This document shows, in pieces, positions 52,732-60,033 of a stretch of 64,000 nucleotides of DNA. The translations under genes were made by a program, and so were the position numbers. The first letter of the stretch is position 1. Each line of letters opens with the position of its first letter. The stretch covers positions 1 to 64,000 of the forward strand of contig JAVWIF010000002.1 in assembly GCA_036639635.1 (NCBI GenBank), written 5' to 3'. Source of the stretch: JAVWIF01 sp036639635. GTDB lineage: Bacteria > Bacillota_I > Bacilli_A > Erysipelotrichales > Erysipelotrichaceae. The notes beneath the pieces are model-generated. The model made no database searches. It worked only from the letters and a program-made list of their open reading frames with translations, and was not told where the DNA came from.

Positions 52732-53143
52732 GTTTTATTCTTTTCTTAATGTACAAACTTGTTCCTTTTCCAATACTCGTAATCATATCAAATTCATCAG
52801 CAAACGTTTGCATAATGGTAAAGCCCATCCCACTACGTTCTAGTTCTTCTTTACTTGTATATAGTGGTTGCATCGCTTGTTTGCTATCAGCAATACCTTC
52901 ACCTTCATCACGTATTTCTATCTGAATTTCTTCTTCATCATAGCTTACAGCCACCATAATCATTCCAATCGTATTTGCATATCCATGAATCATGGCATTC
53001 ACAACGCCTTCTGCAAGAATCGTCTTAATTTCCATAACATCGTTCATTGTAAGGTTTAATGGCATTAAAAAAGCCACCACACTTGTTCTAACAAATGATT
53101 CGTTCTCTAAATTACTAGCAAATTCTAGTTTCATTTGATTCAT
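52712..53143 (-). CDS. spoIIAB: anti-sigma F factor SpoIIAB
   Basis: Serine kinase and anti-sigma factor that holds SigF and phosphorylates SpoIIAA. The GHKL ATPase boxes are visible: EIKTILAEGVVNAMIHGYAN (N-box), IEIRDEGEGIADSKQA (G1) and LERSGMGFTIMQTFADEFD (G2). The 143 residues are standard. It starts either at 53143, overlapping the spoIIAA stop by four bases, or at ATG 53134. Confidence 0.96.
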   Translation of the reverse strand: MNQMKLEFASNLENESFVRTSVVAFLMPLNLTMNDVMEIKTILAEGVVNAMIHGYANTIGMIMVAVSYDEEEIQIEIRDEGEGIADSKQAMQPLYTSKEELERSGMGFTIMQTFADEFDMITSIGKGTSLYIKKRIKHGNIVQ

Positions 53144-53457
53144 AATTTTACCCCGTTTCTCGTATGCTCTATAATTTGAAAAATACCAGACATCTTAAAT
53201 AATGTTTGATTTACTTTTGATAAATTACATACTTCTAGCTTTGCATTGATTTTTTGTAATTGTTTATAACGTGCTAATACAAAACCTATCCCTGTACTAT
53301 CTACAAACGTTACTTCTTCAAAGTCTAGTTTTACTACGTTGGGCTTATATTTTTCAATTAAGTCAATACATATTTGTTTCAAATTCATAACGGTTAGGTT
53401 ATCTAAATCCCCATAAAAATAGAAATATAGAGTGTTATCGATATATTGATGTTTCAT
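53140..53457 (-). CDS. spoIIAA: anti-anti-sigma factor SpoIIAA
   Basis: STAS-domain protein that frees SigF when dephosphorylated. LYFYFYGDLDNLTVMNLKQI is the N-terminal strand-helix, and the phosphorylated Ser lies in VTFVDSTGIGFVLARYKQ. I start at 53457 because GGAGGG is six bases upstream; an ATG at 53463 sits on that ribosome site. The resulting 105 residues are slightly shorter than Bacillus SpoIIAA. It is the first gene of the spoIIA operon, downstream of a SigH-like element. Confidence 0.95.
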   Translation of the reverse strand: MKHQYIDNTLYFYFYGDLDNLTVMNLKQICIDLIEKYKPNVVKLDFEEVTFVDSTGIGFVLARYKQLQKINAKLEVCNLSKVNQTLFKMSGIFQIIEHTRNGVKL

Positions 53458-53508
53458 GTGCATCCCTCCATAACGAACATGTTATCACACTTATAAATTG
53501 CGTGGTTG

Positions 53509-53537
53509 ATATTCGACAAAGCTAGTGTTTTAACGAC
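53509..53537 (-). promoter_or_regulatory. candidate SigH promoter of the spoIIA operon
   Basis: About 55 bases before spoIIAA the minus strand reads GTCGAATAT (53509-53517), a full match to the SigH -10 consensus RnnGAATww. The region 11-12 bases upstream (TCGTTAAAA) matches only the 3' part of the -35 RnAGGAwWW. In Bacillus spoIIA is driven by SigH, so the assignment is reasonable but only half supported. Confidence 0.45.
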
Positions 53538-53544
53538 AAAAAAA

Positions 53545-53562
53545 GAGCATATCGCTATGCTC
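53545..53562 (-). terminator. terminator after the small membrane protein gene
   Basis: A 7-bp stem GAGCATA/TATGCTC with a 4-base loop is followed by seven Ts on the minus strand. The stop codon lies in the hairpin. It separates dacF and the small gene from spoIIA. Confidence 0.85.
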
Positions 53563-53713
53563 CATCTGGATTTTCTTCATCTAAATCAGTACTATATTCT
53601 TCATCATATCCAGCACTTAAATCTGATATATGACTGACTTTTAATAAAGCTATTAATAAGGTTACTAAAAAGAAAATACCGACGATAATGATCAATGTTA
53701 AAATGAATGACAT
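53555..53713 (-). CDS. 52-residue single-span membrane protein between dacF and spoIIAA
   Basis: The protein begins MSFILTLIIIVGIFFLVTLL, one strongly hydrophobic segment (about residues 3-24), and ends in an acidic tail (YDEEYSTDLDEENPDGA). GAGGG is seven bases before the ATG, and the stop is inside a strong terminator, so this looks like a real gene. I do not recognise a family. It follows dacF by 44 bases and is probably co-transcribed with it. In Bacillus no gene lies between dacF and spoIIAA. Confidence 0.7.
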   Translation of the reverse strand: MSFILTLIIIVGIFFLVTLLIALLKVSHISDLSAGYDEEYSTDLDEENPDGA

Positions 53714-53757
53714 ACAATCCCTCTTTTCTTGAGTTATTCTGTGTCTTAAAAAATATT

Positions 53758-54906
53758 CTATACAAAAACTTCTCGTATTGTTTTCTTCAAGATATCAAAA
53801 TATGTTAATGTGTCCACATTTGTGTCTAGTCCAATAGGTACTTCCATGGAGTAGTTATCACTCATTGTTATTTTTAAATAACCGATTGCTTCTTTTGCTT
53901 TATATGGTGGATTTTTTTTAGTGATGACGTATTCTTTGTTTTTTTCTTTAGGTTCTTCCCCTTTTTTAAAGATATAGACAGCATCTTTTAAAGCTATAAT
54001 TTTTGCTTGATTAGGTTTTCCATTTTCTACATCAATACTTTTAAATTTTGTCCCTTGTCCATACAGTAACCCTTGTGCATATTGAGAAAATCCATAATCT
54101 AGCATTTGTTTAATTTCTTCATTTCTTTGTTTACTGGTAGGCTCTCCCATCACAACAGCTATTAAACGTAAGTTATCACGTTTTGCACTCACGCTAATAC
54201 AAGAGAGTGCTTCTGCTGTAAATCCTGTTTTTAGCCCATCAACACCTTCATATTGTTTTAATAACTTATTGGTATTTACCAACCAGAACTTAGATTCACT
54301 ATCTTCACGAATATAGGCATCGTAGGTTGATGTAAACTTTAAAAGTTCATCTCCACCCACTTGTAACAAGGCTCTTGCTAAAAGTGCCATATCTTTTGCA
54401 CAAGAGTAATGATTAGGATCATGTAATCCTGTAGCATTTGTAAAATTAGTTTTTTCTAGTTTTAATTCTTTTGCTTTTTCATTCATCTTTTTAACAAAAT
54501 GATCATTCGTTCCTTCTAGTTTCTCACCCATAGCAACCATAGCATCATTTGCTGAAGCAATACAAATGGCTTTTAACATATCTTCAACACTCATCACCTC
54601 ATTGGGTTCTAAAAATACTTGACTACCTCCCATACTAGCTGCAAAACTACTCGTGGTAACATTATCATGCATCGTAATTTTATGTTGATGAAGTCCTTCA
54701 AATATCAATAATAACCCCATCATTTTTGTCATACTAGCAGGATATAATTTATCCGTTTCATTTTTCTTATAAATCACTTTACCACTCATATACTCCATTA
54801 AATAGGCGCCTTTTGCACTTTGTGCTAATTCACTTTCTTCTGCATGAATCCCAATTAATGAACAAGATAAACAAAAACTCAAACAAATCAAAAATACTTT
54901 TTTCAT
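53758..54906 (-). CDS. dacF: D-alanyl-D-alanine carboxypeptidase (DacF/PBP5 family)
   Basis: Serine DD-carboxypeptidase that trims peptidoglycan stem peptides. A signal peptide (MKKVFLICLSFCLSCSLIGI) precedes SxxK in YPASMTKMMGLLL, SxN in CIASANDAMVAMGE and KTG in VDGLKTGFTAEALSC. A C-terminal beta domain and amphipathic tail (FDILKKTIREVFV) probably hold it at the membrane. The length of 382 matches DacF. Position upstream of spoIIA matches Bacillus dacF, which is forespore-expressed. Confidence 0.94.
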   Translation of the reverse strand: MKKVFLICLSFCLSCSLIGIHAEESELAQSAKGAYLMEYMSGKVIYKKNETDKLYPASMTKMMGLLLIFEGLHQHKITMHDNVTTSSFAASMGGSQVFLEPNEVMSVEDMLKAICIASANDAMVAMGEKLEGTNDHFVKKMNEKAKELKLEKTNFTNATGLHDPNHYSCAKDMALLARALLQVGGDELLKFTSTYDAYIREDSESKFWLVNTNKLLKQYEGVDGLKTGFTAEALSCISVSAKRDNLRLIAVVMGEPTSKQRNEEIKQMLDYGFSQYAQGLLYGQGTKFKSIDVENGKPNQAKIIALKDAVYIFKKGEEPKEKNKEYVITKKNPPYKAKEAIGYLKITMSDNYSMEVPIGLDTNVDTLTYFDILKKTIREVFV

Positions 54907-54956
54907 TTGGTATCAACCTCGTTATATCCTATGTTACGTATTTGCAAATATACCAA

Positions 54957-54982
54957 AAAAAAAGACACCGCCATGTCTTTTT
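54957..54982 (-). terminator. terminator after the cytosolic SGNH hydrolase gene
   Basis: A perfect 9-bp stem AAAAAGACA/TGTCTTTTT with a 6-base loop and further Ts downstream overlaps the stop codon. Confidence 0.88.
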
Positions 54983-55601
54983 ATTCTTCACTAGCTTCAA
55001 TTTGTGCAACTTCAACCATATGTATTAACCACTTTGGGTAATATGGATATTTAGGATGTATTCCATCAAATTCATAGACATCTTCATCCCAATCTAATAA
55101 TTCGCTATTATCAATAAAACCAACACCTAGTTCAACGCACATCCGTTTTAATCCTTCATTAAAACATTCAAATACTTCAACTCCTCCAATTTTTTCAACA
55201 ATATCGTGACGCATTGGAATGATAGAATTAACAAATATTTGAACCTTTGGTACCGTCCTTAATATTAATGAAATTTGTTTTGTATAAGCTTTAATAAAGA
55301 CCTCATGATTACCACCAAAATGGGTAATATCATTTTTACCATACTCCATAAATACATATTTAGGCTGATAACTAATTGCTGTTAATACGTCCCCATCACT
55401 TTGATCAACACATCTTCCTCGTTTAGCAACCACACTATTCTTGCGTAATAACCTAAAATCTAATATTGATTCTGCTACTGAGTCCCCCAAAATAACTGCA
55501 TGATGATAATATGGTATCATCGCATATATAGCTTTTTGTTTTTTTGAAACAAAAGGGTGAATTTCATTATGATCAATTTCCCCTGCGATTACTGCATTCA
55601 T
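54981..55601 (-). CDS. SGNH/GDSL-family hydrolase without signal peptide
   Basis: A 206-residue esterase-like protein. The nucleophile block is AVILGDSVAESILDF, the oxyanion Asn block MEYGKNDITHFGG, and the Asp-His dyad EFDGIHPKYPYYPKW. The start at 55601 follows AAGGAG and shows no signal peptide or membrane anchor (MNAVIAGEIDHNEIHPFVSK), unlike the paralogue at 61914-62654, with which it shares the unusual HPKYxYYPxWLxHM ending. It has its own promoter and terminator. It may deacylate an intracellular intermediate; the substrate is unknown. Confidence 0.85.
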   Translation of the reverse strand: MNAVIAGEIDHNEIHPFVSKKQKAIYAMIPYYHHAVILGDSVAESILDFRLLRKNSVVAKRGRCVDQSDGDVLTAISYQPKYVFMEYGKNDITHFGGNHEVFIKAYTKQISLILRTVPKVQIFVNSIIPMRHDIVEKIGGVEVFECFNEGLKRMCVELGVGFIDNSELLDWDEDVYEFDGIHPKYPYYPKWLIHMVEVAQIEASEE

Positions 55602-55691
55602 TTTACGACTCCTTTCTTATTATAAAAGTATCAAATAAAAATCAGTAAGTATTTGGATCCCCAAGCTTGCACTATGTGGTACTTCTATATA

Positions 55692-55720
55692 AGTATAGTA
55701 TGGTTACTTTGTTTTTTCAA
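55692..55720 (-). promoter_or_regulatory. promoter of the cytosolic SGNH hydrolase gene
   Basis: A minus-strand -35 TTGAAA (55715-55720), a 17-base spacer and a -10 TATACT (55692-55697). The shared 11-mer ATAATTTTACA (plus strand, 55724-55734) lies four bases upstream of the -35. Confidence 0.8.
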
Positions 55721-55723
55721 GGG

Positions 55724-55774
55724 ATAATTTTACAATTTCCTATTATTTTGCTTATAAACGCACAAAATTGTAAA
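55724..55774 (-). promoter_or_regulatory. candidate GntR operator region before the SGNH gene
   Basis: It holds a 10-bp inverted repeat TTTACAATTT/AAATTGTAAA (55729-55738 and 55765-55774, 26 bases apart) and the exact 11-mer that also occurs upstream of the first double-GntR gene (57352-57362). Both lie just upstream of promoters. Binding by the neighbouring regulators is inference. Confidence 0.4.
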
Positions 55775-55833
55775 TTTTCGATATAAATACATCAAATGAT
55801 AAGGTTGTTATCATGTTAGACCTCCATAACATA

Positions 55834-55859
55834 AAAAAAGCACACAAGTTGTCATGCTT
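55834..55859 (-). terminator. terminator after the first double-GntR gene
   Basis: A 7-bp stem with two G-U pairs (AAGCATG/TGTGCTT) and a loop of about 7 bases is followed by seven Ts. It overlaps the stop codon. Confidence 0.6.
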
Positions 55860-57276
55860 CTAGAATAAATATTTTTTTAGTTAAGATACAAGCTCTTTCA
55901 AGAATGGAATTAATAATATGAACTGCATTCTTTCTTTTATTCTCTTTTAAAGCAGCTAATAGCAATTCTTTGTCTTGGGAGAAATCCATGGAATATTGAT
56001 TTTTTTCTGCAATTAAACGAATAAACATATTCCAAATCATCTGTTTTCTTACTTCATTTAAGATGAGTTGCATACTTGGTGTCATTGTAGATTTCAAATA
56101 CTCAATAATACTCGTTAACGTAAATAACTCACTTGTTTCTATTTCATTAATAATATGTTGTATATCTTCCTCTTTCATAGAATGGAAAGCATCTGGACAA
56201 GTTGCTTCTACGATAAAACCTAATAATTCTAATGCTTCATAATACACTTTCAAGTTGTTATATAAGGAAAAAGTTTGTAAAAGAGATTGTTCTTGATTTT
56301 GTTTAAAGACAACTCTACTACCTACTCCATTCATTGTTTTCACAACATTTAATTCATTTAGAATTTTAATTGTCTTACGAATGGTACGTGGTGAAACATC
56401 ATAACGTGTGGAGAGTTGTTCAATAGAAGGTAATAAATCATTTGGTTTATATTCTCCCCTATCTAAATCAATTAAAATTTTTGTTAAAACTTTTACATAT
56501 AATAATTCAGTATTGGGGTTTAATTTCCAATTAAAATCTATTACTTTGTTAACCGTAATGTGATTGCTTACAGAAACCATATATTTTATAGTTATTTTTT
56601 CATAAATATTACAAAATACACGAATTGCTTTTCCTAACATCTTTATATTTCCACTCATAATGAATGATAGCATTTGACTTAACACCATTTTTATCATCTT
56701 AATATTAGATTGTAAACCTCCATGTTCACGATCTTGTAACGGCAATGGAAAGAAAATAAAGTCCATAATGGAACGAAACATATCCACAATCAAATCATTT
56801 TCTAAAATAGAAAATACATATAAGTAAATCTTCATCAATTCTTCTCTTAAAGCATTCTCATCTTGAATCGAAGTATCTTTAGCAAGCTGTTTAATTAATC
56901 TATTAATTTCTTTGCGTTGTTCTTCACTTGCGTTTTGAATACTTTTAATACTAATATTTGGCATTAACAAGCCTAGTGTTTGAAAAACATCTGATACGCT
57001 ATCTTTTTTACTCGCTAACATCTCCAAAAACATATGATTATGTTCCTCATTATGAAAATCAAAAATAACAACCGCATTGGATCCTTTTTCTGTTGCTATA
57101 AAACCATTAGATTCTAATAATTGAAGTGCTGAACGTAACGTATTTCGTCCTACCCCATATTTAACGCCAAGTTGTTCTAGAGTCGGAATTTTATCATGAA
57201 AGTTATATTTTCCATTATAAATATCATTCAAAATATGTTGGTATACTTGATTATATAATGTATTATTTTCATTCAT
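55852..57276 (-). CDS. regulator with two GntR-type winged-helix domains (copy 1)
   Basis: A 474-residue protein. GntR winged helix 1 spans about residues 8-72 (YQHILNDIYNGKYNFHDKIP, then TLEQLGVKYGVGRNTLRSAL), and winged helix 2 about 258-325 (LTKILIDLDRGEYKPNDLLP, SIEQLSTRYDVSPRTIRKTI). Each is followed by a helical region of 130-185 residues that I cannot match to FCD, UTRA or MocR-type effector domains. The protein looks like an internal duplication. The start at 57276 follows AAGGGGAG; an ATG 16 codons earlier lies in the promoter. It is a paralogue of the next gene and adjoins the acylation operon. Confidence 0.85.
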   Translation of the reverse strand: MNENNTLYNQVYQHILNDIYNGKYNFHDKIPTLEQLGVKYGVGRNTLRSALQLLESNGFIATEKGSNAVVIFDFHNEEHNHMFLEMLASKKDSVSDVFQTLGLLMPNISIKSIQNASEEQRKEINRLIKQLAKDTSIQDENALREELMKIYLYVFSILENDLIVDMFRSIMDFIFFPLPLQDREHGGLQSNIKMIKMVLSQMLSFIMSGNIKMLGKAIRVFCNIYEKITIKYMVSVSNHITVNKVIDFNWKLNPNTELLYVKVLTKILIDLDRGEYKPNDLLPSIEQLSTRYDVSPRTIRKTIKILNELNVVKTMNGVGSRVVFKQNQEQSLLQTFSLYNNLKVYYEALELLGFIVEATCPDAFHSMKEEDIQHIINEIETSELFTLTSIIEYLKSTMTPSMQLILNEVRKQMIWNMFIRLIAEKNQYSMDFSQDKELLLAALKENKRKNAVHIINSILERACILTKKIFILEA

Positions 57277-57351
57277 GATAGCACTCCCCTTCTTCAATCT
57301 ATAGTATAATACTATTCTTTCCAAAATTGAAGTTTTATATTGTAATTCGTC

Positions 57352-57362
57352 ATAATTTTACA
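57352..57362 (-). promoter_or_regulatory. 11-base element shared with the SGNH promoter
   Basis: ATAATTTTACA (plus strand) is identical to 55724-55734. On the minus strand it lies upstream of the probable promoter of the first double-GntR gene (-10 TATACT near 57304). It is a candidate operator for autoregulation. AT-rich 11-mers can recur by chance, so support is modest. Confidence 0.35.
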
Positions 57363-57374
57363 CTAATTGTTAGA

Positions 57375-57411
57375 AAAAAGTCACATATACATAATGTATA
57401 AATGACTTTTT
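57375..57411 (-). terminator. terminator after the second double-GntR gene
   Basis: A perfect 9-bp outer stem AAAAAGTCA/TGACTTTTT has an inner TATACAT/ATGTATA pairing and Ts after it, four bases past the stop. Confidence 0.82.
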
Positions 57412-57414
57412 CCC

Positions 57415-58839
57415 TTAGTCTTTATTCTGCATAAAATATTGTGTAATTTCCATGGATACATCGCTCATTAAATCAACACTTGCGATAATTGCATCTATGT
57501 CTTTAATCTCTAAAGCTTTTAATATATCACCACGTTGAGCAGCAAAATCATAACCAAGACTATTTACTTCTAACATCATCGGAACAAACATATTCCAAAT
57601 GGTTGCTTTTTCATATTCTTGATTGATCAACTTAAAAATAGGATTGCTAAGTCCAAATACTTTATCTCGTATTGGTTCAAAACGAAATACTTTCATATTT
57701 TTCGCATAAAGCACCATCTCATTATAGTCATGATCACCTAAAATTGGTAAGTAAATAGGTATTAGACTATGTAAAACAAATTTCATAAATTCTATAAAGT
57801 AATGATAGTATTGGATGTTGTCGTTTAATATAAGGTTAAACGCTTTTTTATTCTGTTTATAATTTTCGATTTTTATATAGCTGCCTTTACCATTTATTGT
57901 TTCAATTACTGCATAACTTTGTAATACATCAATTGCTTTTCTAGATGTACGAAAAGAAACATCATATTGTTTGGCGAGGTGTTCTATCGATGGTATTTTA
58001 TCTCCAGTAGTATATACGCCTTCAATTACTTTCCCTAAAATATCCAATACAATTTGTGAATATAAGTATTCTTGTTTACGATTGCTATACCATTCAAAAT
58101 TGATATGTGTTTGTATATTGCTTTTTCGATGAAAATGATCAATGTATGTATTTGTTAATTCTTTCCCATACTTATATAGTGTTTGAATTTCAGCTTTTAA
58201 AGCCAATTCATTTGGCTCTGTAAAGAAGTCTTTAAGGTAATGAAAGATAGAAGTAGCTTCGTTATCTATTTGAATACGCATGTTTGCTACTTCCTCAATA
58301 CGTTCAATCGGATAAAATTTGTAACGCATTAGATTATCAAGAAAATCTGATACAATTGGATTATTTAAATAAGAAACAAGACACAAGAAAATCTCCGTTA
58401 AATTATAAATACGATAAGTTGCACAGTTTTCATTTAGACTTTCGCGAACACTGTTTAAAATATCAATTTGTTGTTGTTGTGTTGCTTTATGCAGACTTAT
58501 AATAATTAAATCTGGCATCATAATACTTAACGTGTCGTAAACACTATCATAAAAGCTACGATGAGCAACAAGTTCATCAATATAAGTTTCTTGATAAACA
58601 CGATTATCAATATCTAATAAAAGGATGGTATTGCGACCTTTTTCATTAGAAACAATCCCTTCTTTTTCTAGTCTGCTCAGTGCACTTCGAATTGTATTTC
58701 GCCCAACATTATAAAGCGCACAAAATTGATATAATGTAGGCATTTTCTCATTAGGAATATACTTACGATTATAAATATCAATTAATATTTTTTTATAAAC
58801 AACATAACTTAAGGTATTCGCGTGATTCGCAATTGTCAT
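57415..58839 (-). CDS. regulator with two GntR-type winged-helix domains (copy 2)
   Basis: A 474-residue paralogue of the neighbouring regulator with the same plan. Winged helix 1 lies near residues 14-75 (YKKILIDIYNRKYIPNEKMP, TLYQFCALYNVGRNTIRSAL). Winged helix 2 begins near residue 270 (LDILGKVIEGVYTTGDKIPS, HLAKQYDVSFRTSRKAIDVL). Both helical regions are unassigned. I start at ATG 58839 behind GGAAAGAG, since the longer frame reads back into the DHHW gene. It is the last gene of the acylation operon, 34 bases after the DHHW stop, which points to control of that operon. Confidence 0.85.
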   Translation of the reverse strand: MTIANHANTLSYVVYKKILIDIYNRKYIPNEKMPTLYQFCALYNVGRNTIRSALSRLEKEGIVSNEKGRNTILLLDIDNRVYQETYIDELVAHRSFYDSVYDTLSIMMPDLIIISLHKATQQQQIDILNSVRESLNENCATYRIYNLTEIFLCLVSYLNNPIVSDFLDNLMRYKFYPIERIEEVANMRIQIDNEATSIFHYLKDFFTEPNELALKAEIQTLYKYGKELTNTYIDHFHRKSNIQTHINFEWYSNRKQEYLYSQIVLDILGKVIEGVYTTGDKIPSIEHLAKQYDVSFRTSRKAIDVLQSYAVIETINGKGSYIKIENYKQNKKAFNLILNDNIQYYHYFIEFMKFVLHSLIPIYLPILGDHDYNEMVLYAKNMKVFRFEPIRDKVFGLSNPIFKLINQEYEKATIWNMFVPMMLEVNSLGYDFAAQRGDILKALEIKDIDAIIASVDLMSDVSMEITQYFMQNKD

Positions 58840-58873
58840 ATGTACACTCTTTCCTTTTATATGTTTTAGTATA

Positions 58874-60019
58874 TCACTTTTTGTATAAAAGTTCTTGTAA
58901 AGATTCATCAGAAAAGAACGTATTGGCATTATAAAGGAATAAACAATCACTAATAGCTCGCTCTTCTATCAGTTTTTCTATATCACCATAATAGTAACGT
59001 GCATCAACAATTGTTATTTCATTATAGTAAGGCAATAAGAAAGGTAGCATACTATTCGCATAGCTATCCTTTAAGATAAGCAAGTGCTTCGTATTATTTA
59101 CATTGGTATTTATTTTTATTAGTGGATGATTCCCAGATAGAAAAACATCATAGGGATTGGCACTTTTCGCTTTATTTACATCATATAGTGATGTACTTTT
59201 TGTTTTTTCTTCTTCATATTGCACAATATAACTAGGTTCATCCTCACTTGTATATATTTCAATAGCATCTTTTTTACCTTCATAGTAACCACTAGCATTC
59301 GCCAAGCTACCTAAAAAATCATTGGCAATAACATGTGATGTATACGTAAGTGGGCTAACTTCATCAAACATCGTTTTTTCCCATTCACTAAATACACTGT
59401 GTGCTCCCTTTGTTGTCCAATGATGATCACTACGATAATAAATATCCTCATTTTGTAATTTAGATAAGACACTATACGCATCAATCCATGAAACACGAGT
59501 AGCAAGTTGTTTTTGGAAATTAGCAAGTACTTCTTTTTGATCAAGATGTTGACTACTTTCTGGTAGTTTTTTACCTAAGATACTTGCTTTATTGGGCGCA
59601 ATAATCATTGAAAATGTGATATTTTCATGTGCATTGACAAAAGTATTTATACAATTACTTTTCATAGTAACAACCGCTGGTGTTGGTAAGGGAATATTTT
59701 GAAATAATTCATCGTCTTTCCCAATGATAATATCTTGAAAATTATCTTTGCCAAGCTTATGTTCTAGTTTTGTTTTCATAGCAACAAACGTTGAACGACC
59801 CAAGAATTGATCGTTTAGATATGTTTCCATATCCTTTTGATAATTACCATTTATAAAATTAGCCATCGTAAATGTCGGCTTTTGTTGTAAAACTCGATTT
59901 TCACGTAGCGAGAAACTTTGTGGTTGAAGCAAGCGTCCACTCACTAAAAAAATGATAATAATCAGAAAAAAAGTTATACTAATTCCACTTTTTTTAAACA
60001 AAGTTTTCATTTTTTTCAT
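58874..60019 (-). CDS. DHHW-motif (AlgJ/AlgX-like) surface polysaccharide O-acetylation protein
   Basis: A 381-residue membrane-anchored SGNH-like protein. One N-terminal span (about residues 12-30, ISITFFLIIIIFLVSG) precedes the extracellular domain. The signature is DIYYRSDHHWTTKGAHSVF, the DHHW motif that gives the family its name. A late LLILKDSYANSMLPFL carries the Ser block of the AlgX/AlgJ type. Such proteins act beside MBOAT transporters and transfer acetyl groups to secreted glycans. It is located 15 bases after the MBOAT gene behind GGAG. Confidence 0.9.
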   Translation of the reverse strand: MKKMKTLFKKSGISITFFLIIIIFLVSGRLLQPQSFSLRENRVLQQKPTFTMANFINGNYQKDMETYLNDQFLGRSTFVAMKTKLEHKLGKDNFQDIIIGKDDELFQNIPLPTPAVVTMKSNCINTFVNAHENITFSMIIAPNKASILGKKLPESSQHLDQKEVLANFQKQLATRVSWIDAYSVLSKLQNEDIYYRSDHHWTTKGAHSVFSEWEKTMFDEVSPLTYTSHVIANDFLGSLANASGYYEGKKDAIEIYTSEDEPSYIVQYEEEKTKSTSLYDVNKAKSANPYDVFLSGNHPLIKINTNVNNTKHLLILKDSYANSMLPFLLPYYNEITIVDARYYYGDIEKLIEERAISDCLFLYNANTFFSDESLQELLYKK

Positions 60020-60033
60020 AGTTTCTCCTCTCC

